From Myroides fluvii (GTDB taxonomy: Bacteria > Bacteroidota > Bacteroidia > Flavobacteriales > Flavobacteriaceae), in assembly GCF_009792295.1 (NCBI RefSeq), contig NZ_CP039934.1, positions 310,001-374,000 on the forward strand: a stretch of DNA of 64,000 nt. Reading direction: 5' to 3'. Of the stretch, positions 20,022 to 28,211 are shown one piece after another (position 1 is the first letter of the stretch; every line of letters begins with the position of its first letter). Below the pieces are notes generated by a model. That model was not told where the DNA came from and made no database searches. It was given only the letters and a program-made list of their open reading frames with translations. A program made the translations under genes and the position numbers.

Positions 20022-20666
20022 TCAATACCATCGCGCTCATTTGAATAATCATAACCACATCCTCAATCGCAATTACTTGGGCAATCCTAAATTTTTAAAG
20101 CGAATCAATGCTATTTCTATCAAACATGCAAATTACGAAAGAATTTCAGACTTTTTAAAATCTATTATTACGCTCCAAAGCCAATTTTTAAAAAAAATAA
20201 CTCTTGTTAACACAATCTCACTATTGACGAAGGTTGCGATAGATTTGAACCAACTTTTTCTAAACATCAGAAACAAACTACTACTTTACCCCTACATTCA
20301 CTGTAATTTATTCAAATTAACTGCTAATTCTCAATATGTAAATGTTAAAAAAGTCAACGAGAAAAAAGTAAAAAGACTTAATTCAAAAAAATAACCTAAC
20401 ACACTAACAGTCATTAACTTAATCAACATTACCAAATTATTAGAAAAGATTTTATTACTTTTTTGAAAAGCCTTTGCTTTCTTTTTTCGACAATTTTGAG
20501 ACAGATATAATCACAACCTAGGAAGGCTATCTTTTTCGTGCGTTGCGTTTTACGTAGCAGCACTTCGTCGTCCCCACAACAAGTATACAGATACCTTCCT
20601 TCTTGTGAGAGACTTTAACTAAGTCTCCTATCATACTATTTCTGTAAAAAATGAACCAAAATTGCT
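20022..20666. other. 645-bp intergenic region with structured leader
   Basis: AT-rich and without a supportable gene. The right third holds nested inverted repeats (20521-20632, listed separately) just before the secreted-protein gene. The left part should hold the minus-strand promoter of the TPR-AraC gene, but I find no clean TANNTTTG match there. Confidence 0.6.
20521..20632 (+). promoter_or_regulatory. Structured 5' leader of secreted protein gene
   Basis: GGAAGGCTATCT at 20521-20532 can pair with AGATACCTTCC at 20589-20599 (one bulged C), enclosing a GC-richer stretch with GTGC/GCAC pairing. A second small hairpin, GAGACTT/AAGTCTC, lies at about 20610-20630. There is no T run, so it is not a simple terminator. 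It lies 35-145 bp upstream of the ATG at 20667 and could be a cis-regulatory RNA or an operator region. Confidence 0.45.
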
Positions 20667-21947
20667 ATGAAACGAAAAAAAAATCAGATTCTATTCAGCC
20701 ATTTAATCTTCTTATTCTTTAGTTTGTCTTTGGCATTTACGAGCACAGCTGGGAATGCCAATTGTACAAATCCACCAAACTCTATTTTGCTTACTCCAAC
20801 TAGAACAGTATTAGAAGCAGGAAAATCGTACCACATTAATGAAAACACAACCTTAACAGGAAATAGTCTTACCATAAAAGCTGGTGCTAAATTATACATT
20901 CCTACAGGTGTAGTTCTTCAAGCTGGAGGCACCATGCACATGGAGGGAGGAGAAATCAACATCTGTGATCATGCTGGTTTTTTCTTCAAAGGAGCGGTAA
21001 ATATTGGGAAATTAGCGAGTCAAAAGGACGCTATTATCAATGTAGGAAATTTTAGTTTTTTTAGCGTTAATGGATCCATCAGTCAACTTGACCCTTCTAG
21101 CGGAAACGCAGATACCCCTGGCAAAGCACAATTTAATTTAGGGGATGGTGCAAATATCAATGTTTGCGCTACCCTATCTATTGCTTCCCTTCACTATCCG
21201 ATGGTTAACTATGTTGGTGTTGGTGATGTCAATGCCAATGTAGTCAATCGCGCTCCTGCCGCAGGTACGCCTGGCGCACGCTTATCTGAATCAGAATTCG
21301 TCAATTGGTTTGCCTTAGCCGGTTTGGCGCACGTATCACCAGGAAACGCAAACTTGTGTACCAATGCTTCGGCTTGTCAAGACATGTGGCCTCCAGGGCT
21401 AAAACAAGAGATTGAGGGTATCTGTTCTGAAACGGGAGGAAATACCAATCCCAAACCCGCATTAACCCTAACCAAAACGGGTAAATTTAACGAAACAAGT
21501 GAAAATGAAGGATATGCGAGTATTGGAGAGACTATAACGTATACTTTTAAAGTAAAAAACACAGGAAATGTTCCTTTGCGAAGAATTCTAATTACAGATG
21601 ATCGTTTAACAGATCTTCCTACACCTGCGTACATGAGTGGAGACACCAACAACGATGGTTTACTCGATACCACAGAGACCTGGACCTATCAAGCGATTTA
21701 CACCCTAAAAGAAGAAGATATAGATCGAAATGCAGTATATAACATTGCTACAGTAAAAGGTTCTGATTTCAAGTATAATACAGCTACTGCAACTTCTTAT
21801 GATCCTAATCCATTACCTTTAGACACACCGGATCACCCAGGCGTGCTAGCTGACTGTCCTAAATGTACGATTGTACTATTAAAAGAGTACTTCCTTTTAG
21901 TCACCAATCCACATATTATACAATTAATGAGAAACCTCGATGATTAA
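20667..21947 (+). CDS. Secreted protein with DUF11-like repeat domain
   Basis: A 426-aa exported protein with a signal peptide (cleavage near residue 29-31). Residues 40-240 are rich in Gly, Asn and short beta strands and look like a parallel-beta surface domain; Cys residues occur there. Residues 265-375 form one DUF11-like (DUF7507) repeat with the marks IGETITYTFKVKNTGNVPL and DTTETWTYQAIYTL. Large Flavobacteriaceae adhesins carry many such repeats and end in a T9SS sorting domain; here the protein stops 50 residues after a single repeat with no sorting domain. It may be a short relative or a truncated remnant. Confidence 0.72.
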   Translation: MKRKKNQILFSHLIFLFFSLSLAFTSTAGNANCTNPPNSILLTPTRTVLEAGKSYHINENTTLTGNSLTIKAGAKLYIPTGVVLQAGGTMHMEGGEINICDHAGFFFKGAVNIGKLASQKDAIINVGNFSFFSVNGSISQLDPSSGNADTPGKAQFNLGDGANINVCATLSIASLHYPMVNYVGVGDVNANVVNRAPAAGTPGARLSESEFVNWFALAGLAHVSPGNANLCTNASACQDMWPPGLKQEIEGICSETGGNTNPKPALTLTKTGKFNETSENEGYASIGETITYTFKVKNTGNVPLRRILITDDRLTDLPTPAYMSGDTNNDGLLDTTETWTYQAIYTLKEEDIDRNAVYNIATVKGSDFKYNTATATSYDPNPLPLDTPDHPGVLADCPKCTIVLLKEYFLLVTNPHIIQLMRNLDD

Positions 21948-21975
21948 CCTCTCGTTAAAAAAATAATCTATACGC

Positions 21976-22001
21976 AAGACTTAGTAATCAAACTAAGTCT
22001 T
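21976..22001 (+). terminator. Terminator after secreted protein gene
   Basis: AAGACTTAGT at 21976-21985 pairs with ACTAAGTCTT at 21992-22001, followed by a run of T on the plus strand. Confidence 0.85.
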
Positions 22002-22046
22002 TTTTTATCATCTTCCCCCAGTTCTTTTCCTATCCGCTTTTTTACC

Positions 22047-22054
22047 TATATTTG
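22047..22054 (+). promoter_or_regulatory. -7 promoter element for PH-domain gene
   Basis: TATATTTG is an exact TANNTTTG match 23 bp before the ATG at 22078. The upstream -33 position is T-rich but has no exact TTTG. Confidence 0.5.
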
Positions 22055-22077
22055 ATTCAAAATCAATCAAATTGACT

Positions 22078-22503
22078 ATGAAAAAATTCCCAGCAAAGAA
22101 AAAAGGATTCCTTGTATATCCAATCATTGCGAGTATTATTCCCGTGGTTGTTTTTTTCACCCATGAAGGTAGTCTAAAACACCTCTGGTTTGACTTTGCT
22201 CTAAGTAGTTTGCCCTTTTTGTTATTGATTTGGATCTACTTTTCTACTACCTATTGGATTCAGGACAATCACCTACATTATCGATCTGCATTTATCCGTG
22301 GAAAGATAAGCATTATTCGCATCAATGAAATTCAATTAAACAAGTCGTTATGGGTGGGATTAAAGCCAGCTCTAGCTACCAAGGGAATGATTATCACGTA
22401 CAACACCCATGATGAAATCTACATAGCCCCGATTGACAATAAAGAGTTGGCAAATGAATTAATAGAAATTAACCCTGATATTAAAACAGTAAATCACCCC
22501 TAA
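22078..22503 (+). CDS. Small membrane protein with bacterial PH-like (YyaB-type) domain
   Basis: A 141-aa protein from ATG 22078; a TTG two codons upstream (22072) is a weaker start. Two hydrophobic segments lie near residues 11-28 and 41-60, followed by a short beta-rich domain beginning IQDNHLHYRSAFIRGKI. This resembles the YyaB-like PH-domain family (DUF1200-type). Function of the family is unknown. It has its own promoter element and appears monocistronic. Confidence 0.66.
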   Translation: MKKFPAKKKGFLVYPIIASIIPVVVFFTHEGSLKHLWFDFALSSLPFLLLIWIYFSTTYWIQDNHLHYRSAFIRGKISIIRINEIQLNKSLWVGLKPALATKGMIITYNTHDEIYIAPIDNKELANELIEINPDIKTVNHP

Positions 22504-22640
22504 TTAATAAGGAGGCATTCTTTTTGAGGGAAATTTCACGATCAGTGAATAAGGGTAAAAAACATTTCGAATCGCTATATCAATCAACGCAAGACGCAAG
22601 TGATACACAATAGAAGCTTGTACACTATAAAACAAAAAAA

Positions 22641-22660
22641 GCCTATTCAAATGAATAGGC
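22641..22660 (-). terminator. Terminator of tRNA-Val array
   Basis: GCCTATTC (22641-22648) and GAATAGGC (22653-22660) pair around AAAT. On the minus strand a T run follows, placing it just after the last tRNA gene. Confidence 0.87.
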
Positions 22661-22670
22661 TTTTTTGTTG

Positions 22671-22745
22671 TGGGCGATGAGGGATTCGAACCCCCGACCC
22701 TCTCGGTGTAAACGAGATGCTCTGAACCAGCTGAGCTAATCGCCC
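22671..22745 (-). tRNA. tRNA-Val (TAC), last in array
   Basis: A 75-nt cloverleaf: acceptor arms GGGCGAT and ATCGCCC, D arm GCTC/GAGC, anticodon loop TTTACAC with anticodon TAC, T loop TTCGAAT. CCA is not encoded. The anticodon stem is TCTCG/CGAGA, as in the copy at 23091. It is the fifth gene in transcription order. Confidence 0.97.
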
Positions 22746-22769
22746 GAATTGTATGTAATCTAAATATTG

Positions 22770-22844
22770 TGGGCGATGAGGGATTCGAACCCCCGACCCC
22801 CTCGGTGTAAACGAGGTGCTCTGAACCAGCTGAGCTAATCGCCC
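22770..22844 (-). tRNA. tRNA-Val (TAC)
   Basis: Same cloverleaf and anticodon TAC. The anticodon stem is CCTCG/CGAGG, differing from the two outer copies by a compensatory change at pair 27:43. It is separated by 24 bp from the next copy. Confidence 0.97.
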
Positions 22845-22867
22845 GAATTGCGTTAATTAAAAATATG

Positions 22868-22942
22868 TGGGCGATGAGGGATTCGAACCCCCGACCCCCT
22901 CGGTGTAAACGAGGTGCTCTGAACCAGCTGAGCTAATCGCCC
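22868..22942 (-). tRNA. tRNA-Val (TAC)
   Basis: Identical to the copy at 22770-22844 over the whole 75 nt as read. Anticodon TAC; CCA not encoded. Confidence 0.97.
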
Positions 22943-22966
22943 GAATTAACTTTTATTTAAATATTG

Positions 22967-23041
22967 TGGGCGATGAGGGATTCGAACCCCCGACCCCCTC
23001 GGTGTAAACGAGGTGCTCTGAACCAGCTGAGCTAATCGCCC
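22967..23041 (-). tRNA. tRNA-Val (TAC)
   Basis: Identical to the two copies at 22770 and 22868, with the CCTCG/CGAGG anticodon stem and anticodon TAC. Confidence 0.97.
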
Positions 23042-23090
23042 AAATAAATATTTCTATAAATTCGGAATATTTCAATATGTGTAAGAATGG

Positions 23091-23165
23091 TGGGCGATGA
23101 GGGATTCGAACCCCCGACCCTCTCGGTGTAAACGAGATGCTCTGAACCAGCTGAGCTAATCGCCC
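23091..23165 (-). tRNA. tRNA-Val (TAC), first in array
   Basis: First gene transcribed. The anticodon stem is TCTCG/CGAGA, as in the last copy. It lies about 34 nt downstream of the predicted transcription start. Anticodon TAC; CCA not encoded. Confidence 0.97.
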
Positions 23166-23180
23166 TTTCTTAATGAACGT

Positions 23181-23199
23181 GTAATCATGTGTTGATTAC
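23181..23199 (-). promoter_or_regulatory. Hairpin at 5' end of tRNA-Val transcript
   Basis: GTAATCA and TGATTAC (7-bp arms) surround a 5-nt loop. Its upstream edge coincides with the predicted transcription start, about 6-7 nt after the -7 element. It would either fold at the extreme 5' end of the precursor or act as a dyad operator. Confidence 0.6.
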
Positions 23200-23204
23200 G
23201 GGTG

Positions 23205-23234
23205 CAAATATACGACGGGATTTTATGTTTGCAA
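23205..23234 (-). promoter_or_regulatory. Promoter of tRNA-Val array
   Basis: On the minus strand TTG at 23234-23232, 19 bp, then TATATTTG at 23212-23205. This fits the Bacteroidota vegetative promoter (TTG/TTTG, about 19 bp, TANNTTTG) and lies just upstream of the first tRNA. Confidence 0.82.
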
Positions 23235-23252
23235 GCTTTTTGAAACTTTTTT

Positions 23253-24470
23253 TTATAAAATTTCAGCTACCACAAACGTACTCCCTCCTATATAAATCAG
23301 GTCTTCTACCCCAGCCAAAGCTTTAGCCTGCGCATAAGCTTCTGGTATTGAATCACAAACAACTCCCTCCAATCCAAATTCCTTCGCTTTCTCTGCTAAA
23401 ATATTCCCATCTAATCCGCGAAAAATAGTTGGCTTCGCAAAGAAATATTTAGCCTCTTTAGGCAAAAAAGGCAATATACTTTGTAAATCTTTATCATTCA
23501 CCACACCAAAAACAAGATATAATTGCTTGTATCTTTCCGTTTTTAGCTGTTCCATTACAATTGAAAGACCGTGTTCATTGTGGGCCGTATCTGCAATAAC
23601 CTTCGGATTTTCTTGTAAAACCTGCCAACGTCCTTGTAATTTTGTATTTGCCACCACGTTATTCAGTCCATTTACCTCATCTTCTGCTGTGATTGAAAAA
23701 TCTTTTCGCACTAATGCAATCACCTGACGAACAGTTCGTATGTTTTTTTGCTGATAGATTCCTTTTAAATCAGAGGTCCACCCATTAGACGCAAAAGTTT
23801 CTGAAGCAAAATAAATCGGGCTTTCCATTTCCTTAGCTTTAGCGATAAAAACGGGTTTTGTTTCAGCTGTATATTCTCCTATCACTACAGGAATGTGGGG
23901 CTTTATAATTCCTGCCTTTTCTCCAGCAATTGCCGCTAGTGTATTTCCAAGAAACGCAACGTGATCTTTTCCTATATTCGTAATCACAGATACTAACGGT
24001 GTAATAATATTGGTTGCATCCAATCTACCGCCCATCCCTACTTCTATAACCGCAACATCTACCTCCTCTTCTTTAAAATACTGGAAAGCCATCCCCACAG
24101 TCATTTCGAAAAAACTCAGGGATTCACGTTCAAAAAAAACTTTATTTGCCTCGATAAAATCAACGACAAATTTTTCTGTTATCTCTTCTCCATTTATTTT
24201 GATGCGCTCTCTAAAGTCTTTTAGATGTGGTGAGGTATATAACCCTACTTTATAGCCAGCTTCTTGTAAAATAGAAGCCAACATAGAGGAAGTCGATCCT
24301 TTGCCGTTTGTACCAGCAATGTGTAAGGTTTTAATCTGCTTTTCGGGATGGTTTAAATGGGCCGCTAATTTTTCAATATTCGACAAATCTGCTTTGTAAG
24401 CAATTGCTCCTTGTTGTTGGTACATTGGAAGTTGTTCAAACATCCATAAGACAGTTTCTTGATAGGTCAT
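23253..24470 (-). CDS. folC: Bifunctional folylpolyglutamate synthase / dihydrofolate synthase
   Basis: A 405-aa Mur-ligase-type enzyme. The ATP-binding loop is HIAGTNGKGSTSSML near residue 50, followed by the family segment GLYTSPHLKDFRERI. A central-domain metal and ATP site lies around EVGMGGRLDATNI, and the C-terminal domain includes VIADTAHNEHG. It adds glutamate to dihydropteroate or tetrahydrofolate in the cytoplasm. It lies upstream of the tRNA-Val array on the same strand, but the array has its own promoter. anmK lies 165 bp upstream on the same strand. Confidence 0.95.
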   Translation of the reverse strand: MTYQETVLWMFEQLPMYQQQGAIAYKADLSNIEKLAAHLNHPEKQIKTLHIAGTNGKGSTSSMLASILQEAGYKVGLYTSPHLKDFRERIKINGEEITEKFVVDFIEANKVFFERESLSFFEMTVGMAFQYFKEEEVDVAVIEVGMGGRLDATNIITPLVSVITNIGKDHVAFLGNTLAAIAGEKAGIIKPHIPVVIGEYTAETKPVFIAKAKEMESPIYFASETFASNGWTSDLKGIYQQKNIRTVRQVIALVRKDFSITAEDEVNGLNNVVANTKLQGRWQVLQENPKVIADTAHNEHGLSIVMEQLKTERYKQLYLVFGVVNDKDLQSILPFLPKEAKYFFAKPTIFRGLDGNILAEKAKEFGLEGVVCDSIPEAYAQAKALAGVEDLIYIGGSTFVVAEIL

Positions 24471-24635
24471 GGCTTAAAAAATATAGGACGAACGCCTACG
24501 ATCACTAATTATTTTTTATAAATCTCTCTGTTTCAAATACTTTAATAAAACAACGTTTTACTTTGAAAAAGTCAATCAAAGATAGGTCGTTTTGCGGCTG
24601 TTAACCAAGTAGATTAACGTTTTTAAACCACACAA

Positions 24636-25724
24636 TTACCACACTGGATCAAAAATATCGTAGATAATACCCGCACTGTGATCGTATTGCGCTCCAGTAA
24701 CACTAGCTAATGTATTGACTTCATCTCTCACCTTAAGCACGCCCAATAAAGCAAAAATAAGCGCTTCCTTGTAGTTAATCAGCACAGGTTGCGGTATATC
24801 AAATTGATAGGATGCCGCATGATAACGAATGCGCTCCATCAAATAGTGATTAAAAGCTCCGCCTCCGGTCACTAAAATTCTCGCTTGTTCGGGCAATTGA
24901 ATCCCTTGAGCAATTTGCTGTGCAATATGTTCTACAAACGTAGCCAAATAATCTTCCGCCGTTTGAGGATACAATGCTATTAAGGGTTGAATATGACTCG
25001 CTACAAATTCAACGCCCAATGATTTTGGCGCCGTTTTCGCATAGTAATCCAATCCATTTAGCGCTTCCAATAAAGGAGAAGATATTGTACCTGCTTGCGC
25101 TAATTTTCCTTCATCATCATATAAAAAACCACAGCGTTGTGCTTGTTCATTGAGCAGAACATTAACAGGGCACAGATCATACGCAAGGCGATAATTCAGT
25201 TTATTTTCATAAGAGACGTTCGCAAAACCACCAAGATTCAAACAAGCATCATACTCGCTAAAAAGCAAGCGATCACCTATAGGAACTAAGGGAGCTCCTT
25301 GGCCTCCTAACAGTACATCTTGCACGCGAAAATCACAAACCACCTTATGTTGAATCAAATCCGCCAAAATGGGTAGATTTCCAATCTGAACGGTATATCC
25401 CAAATCGGGGCGATGTAAAATAGTATGTCCGTGTGAACAAACAAAGTCAACAGATTCTAAGGCGTGTTCTTGAATAAAGGCAGTAATCACTTCCGCTAAA
25501 TGCACGGTATACTGTTCATCTAACACATCTAATTCTACCTTATTTAAAGTAATGGCTGTTTTCAGTTTCTTTCTCCATGTTTCTGTGTAAGGCATCGTTT
25601 GCCCTTGTTCAATTTCAAACGACCATTTTCCTTGATTGAAAGACAAGGTAACATAGACCAAGTCGACTCCATCAAGAGAAGTTCCTGACATGATTCCGAT
25701 AACGCGGTATTGACTATTTTTCAT
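24636..25724 (-). CDS. anmK: Anhydro-N-acetylmuramic acid kinase
   Basis: A 362-aa ASKHA-fold kinase. I chose ATG 25724, which puts the phosphate-binding loop IGIMSGTSLDGVD at residues 10-22, as in known AnmK; an ATG at 25742 would add six residues. Other marks are FVCSHGHTILHRP, GDRLLF and ILVTGGGAFNHYL near the C-terminus. It phosphorylates 1,6-anhydro-MurNAc to MurNAc-6-phosphate during recycling of peptidoglycan. Other recycling genes such as murQ are not visible here. The acyl-CoA dehydrogenase diverges about 100 bp away. Confidence 0.94.
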   Translation of the reverse strand: MKNSQYRVIGIMSGTSLDGVDLVYVTLSFNQGKWSFEIEQGQTMPYTETWRKKLKTAITLNKVELDVLDEQYTVHLAEVITAFIQEHALESVDFVCSHGHTILHRPDLGYTVQIGNLPILADLIQHKVVCDFRVQDVLLGGQGAPLVPIGDRLLFSEYDACLNLGGFANVSYENKLNYRLAYDLCPVNVLLNEQAQRCGFLYDDEGKLAQAGTISSPLLEALNGLDYYAKTAPKSLGVEFVASHIQPLIALYPQTAEDYLATFVEHIAQQIAQGIQLPEQARILVTGGGAFNHYLMERIRYHAASYQFDIPQPVLINYKEALIFALLGVLKVRDEVNTLASVTGAQYDHSAGIIYDIFDPVW

Positions 25725-25747
25725 AGGTATAAATTTACGCATACTAA

Positions 25748-25778
25748 TTGAATATTTGATATTATTCCGCTATATTTG
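25748..25778 (+). promoter_or_regulatory. Promoter of acyl-CoA dehydrogenase gene
   Basis: TTG at 25748-25750, 20 bp, then TATATTTG at 25771-25778. It lies 45 bp before the ATG and matches the Bacteroidota consensus. Confidence 0.7.
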
Positions 25779-25822
25779 AACTTCTAAATTTTACAGATTA
25801 CAAAGCATAAAATAAACAATCA

Positions 25823-26965
25823 ATGGATTTTAAATTAACAGAAGAACAACTAATGATTCAACAGGCTGCGCGTGATTTTGCACAGACCGAATTATTACCA
25901 GGTGTTATTGAAAGAGACGAGCATCAAATTTTCCCAACAGAGCAAATCAAAAAATTAGGTGAGCTTGGTTTTTTGGGAATGATGGTTGATCCAAAATATG
26001 GAGGAAGTGGATTAGATAGCGTATCTTACGTACTAGCAATGGAAGAAATTGCAAAAGTTGACGCTTCTACTGCTGTAGTTTTATCTGTTAATAACTCATT
26101 AGTTTGTGCAGGTTTAGAGAAATATGCAAATGAAGAGCAGAAAGAAAAGTACTTAACTCAGGTAGCTTCAGGAGAAGGAATCGGAGCTTTTTGTTTATCT
26201 GAGCCAGAAGCAGGATCCGATGCAACTTCTCAAAAGACAACGGCTATTGACATGGGGGATTACTACCTATTAAACGGTACAAAAAACTGGATTACCAACG
26301 GTAGTACAGCCTCTTTTTACATTGTAATTGCACAAACAAATCCAGAAAAGAAACACAAGGGAATCAATGCTTTTATCGTAGAGAAGGGATTGCCAGGATT
26401 TGAAATTGGAGCAAAAGAGCAAAAAATGGGAATCCGTGGATCTGATACTCACACCTTATTATTCACAGACGTAAAAGTACCAAAAGAAAATCGAATTGGC
26501 GAAGACGGTTTTGGTTTTGCTTTTGCGATGAATGTATTGAATGGAGGGCGTATTGGTATTGCATCTCAAGCACTGGGAATTGCACAAGGAGCCTATGAAT
26601 TATCGCTTAAATACGCCAAAGAGCGCAAAGCTTTTGGAACAGAAATCATCAATCACCAAGCAATCGCATTTAAATTAGCAGATATGGCAACACAGATTTC
26701 TGCTGCTAGAATGCTTTGTTTAAAAGCTGCTGCTGAAAAAGACGCAGGGCAAGATATTTCAGTTTCTGGTGCTATGGCAAAGTTATTTGCTTCTAAAACA
26801 GCAATGGACACCACAATAGAGGCAGTACAAATTCACGGTGGAAATGGATATGTACGCGAATATCACGTTGAGCGTATGATGCGTGATGCTAAAATCACAC
26901 AGATCTATGAAGGAACGTCTGAAATTCAGAAAATTGTTATTTCCAGAGGAATTTCAAGAGACTAA
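25823..26965 (+). CDS. Acyl-CoA dehydrogenase (short-chain/butyryl-type)
   Basis: A 380-aa flavoprotein of standard length. Family signatures are GAFCLSEPEAGSD near residue 130 and, at the C-terminus, QIHGGNGYVREYHVERMMRD followed by IYEGTSEIQ, which holds the catalytic base Glu. It oxidises acyl-CoA to trans-2-enoyl-CoA using FAD and passes electrons to ETF. The sequence is closest in feel to butyryl-CoA/short-chain enzymes, but chain length cannot be fixed. It is monocistronic with its own promoter and terminator. Confidence 0.95.
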   Translation: MDFKLTEEQLMIQQAARDFAQTELLPGVIERDEHQIFPTEQIKKLGELGFLGMMVDPKYGGSGLDSVSYVLAMEEIAKVDASTAVVLSVNNSLVCAGLEKYANEEQKEKYLTQVASGEGIGAFCLSEPEAGSDATSQKTTAIDMGDYYLLNGTKNWITNGSTASFYIVIAQTNPEKKHKGINAFIVEKGLPGFEIGAKEQKMGIRGSDTHTLLFTDVKVPKENRIGEDGFGFAFAMNVLNGGRIGIASQALGIAQGAYELSLKYAKERKAFGTEIINHQAIAFKLADMATQISAARMLCLKAAAEKDAGQDISVSGAMAKLFASKTAMDTTIEAVQIHGGNGYVREYHVERMMRDAKITQIYEGTSEIQKIVISRGISRD

Positions 26966-26988
26966 ATTTTATTCTTTACACATACAAT

Positions 26989-27013
26989 AAAAGCGATCCA
27001 ATGGATCGCTTTT
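26989..27013. terminator. Terminator after acyl-CoA dehydrogenase
   Basis: AAAAGCGATCC (26989-26999) pairs with GGATCGCTTTT (27003-27013). It lies between convergent genes and may serve both strands. Confidence 0.87.
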
Positions 27014-27047
27014 ATCTTTTTAAACCTATCTATCAATTTATCTCCCT

Positions 27048-27926
27048 TTACTGTACTTGAATCGTTATCGGTAAAGTGAATTGAGATCGTACTGTTCGAT
27101 TATCCTGACGAGCAGGCTTCCATTTTGGCATACTCTTCAATACACGAATCGCCTCTTTTCCTGTTCCATATCCAGGATCACGCAATACTCGAATATCTGT
27201 AATGCTCCCGTCTTTTTCAACAACAAAAGACAAAATCACTTGCACCTTAGCTGTATGATCAGGTACGTGTATTTCGCGGAACTTAGAAACAAACGTTTGG
27301 CTAAAATGCGCCATGCCTCCCATAGGTTCTGCTTTTTCAGTTGTAAAATGAACAATATCATTTCCCCCTTCTTTATCATCGAGAATTTCTGTGCTTGTAC
27401 CCGTACCATCCACAACAACTCCAGGGATTTCATCAATTAAAATTTGTCCTTCCTCATTGCCTTTTATCGTTGTACTACCGATTAAAACATCGACTAAATT
27501 CTCTTGCTTAGCGGGTTCTTCCGTTACTTCGGTGGCTGAAGCTACTTCTAGTATAGTAAATCGCGCTACATCCATGCTAGAAGCAGGTGCACTGCTCTCT
27601 TCTGTCTTAGGTTCTTCTACTACTGGTTTTACGTCTTCTAATTCATCCTTTGGAAAATCTAAATCATCCAGCTCTACGGGTTGATCCAACGTTCCAAAAT
27701 CACAATAGATGATTTCTCCAGCTGCCAATCCACTTTCTTCTTCAAAAAAAGAAGAAATAGCCGTTGGTACAACAAATACAAAAGCGAATAAACACAAACC
27801 ACTTCCCAAAGCTAAGAGTGTAGTTCTAGGACTTTCTAGACGTAATTTGTAGGCGCCATATTGTTTATTTCGACCTGCAAATACAATATCTAACCAATCT
27901 TTCTTAAATAAATCATTTTTTGCCAT
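27048..27926 (-). CDS. tonB: TonB-family energy transducer
   Basis: A 292-aa protein from ATG 27926 (MAKNDLFKKDWLDIVFAGRN, the usual start of Bacteroidota TonB). A longer open frame extends to 28016 but its extra 30 residues do not resemble the family. A transmembrane anchor lies near residues 35-55, followed by an acidic, Glu- and Pro-containing linker, and a C-terminal TonB domain (about 205-292) with VEKDGSITDIRVLRDPGYG and a final strand VRSQFTLPITIQVQ. It couples proton-motive force to outer-membrane receptors. No exbB or exbD gene is adjacent. Confidence 0.9.
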   Translation of the reverse strand: MAKNDLFKKDWLDIVFAGRNKQYGAYKLRLESPRTTLLALGSGLCLFAFVFVVPTAISSFFEEESGLAAGEIIYCDFGTLDQPVELDDLDFPKDELEDVKPVVEEPKTEESSAPASSMDVARFTILEVASATEVTEEPAKQENLVDVLIGSTTIKGNEEGQILIDEIPGVVVDGTGTSTEILDDKEGGNDIVHFTTEKAEPMGGMAHFSQTFVSKFREIHVPDHTAKVQVILSFVVEKDGSITDIRVLRDPGYGTGKEAIRVLKSMPKWKPARQDNRTVRSQFTLPITIQVQ

Positions 27927-28177
27927 AACGAACTGTTTTAATTGATTAAACCTAATACACGTCACAATGCATCTCCCCCCCTTCATTATTACATTGTTTC
28001 TAATAAAATTAAACAATAATAATTAATATACAAATAAAATAGACACAACCTTTAAAATTTAACAAACTAAACAAACTAAAACAAAACATATCGCAACACA
28101 ACAACAACTCTTTTCCTATTCTTGTATCGCTAAAAATCATTGCAGGATAAAATCAAAAAATGCAACGCAACATTTTG

Positions 28178-28185
28178 TACATTTG
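28178..28185 (+). promoter_or_regulatory. -7 promoter element for hybrid kinase gene
   Basis: TACATTTG matches TANNTTTG, 26 bp before the ATG at 28212. I see no clear -33 partner. Confidence 0.45.
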
Positions 28186-28211
28186 TGGTTCAATTCTAAC
28201 GAAACACCAAC

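Noticed and set aside
19900..20394. 164-codon plus-strand open frame
   Set aside because: Its first third is antisense to the TPR-AraC gene and the rest is AT-rich with a Lys/Asn/Leu skew; no family likeness.
22671..23165. Five similar 75-bp units with 24-49 bp spacers could be read as a CRISPR array
   Set aside because: Each unit folds as a complete tRNA-Val cloverleaf and the spacers are short and unequal.
27927..28016. 30-residue N-terminal extension of TonB
   Set aside because: Does not resemble the family and lies before a clear MAKNDLFKKDW start.
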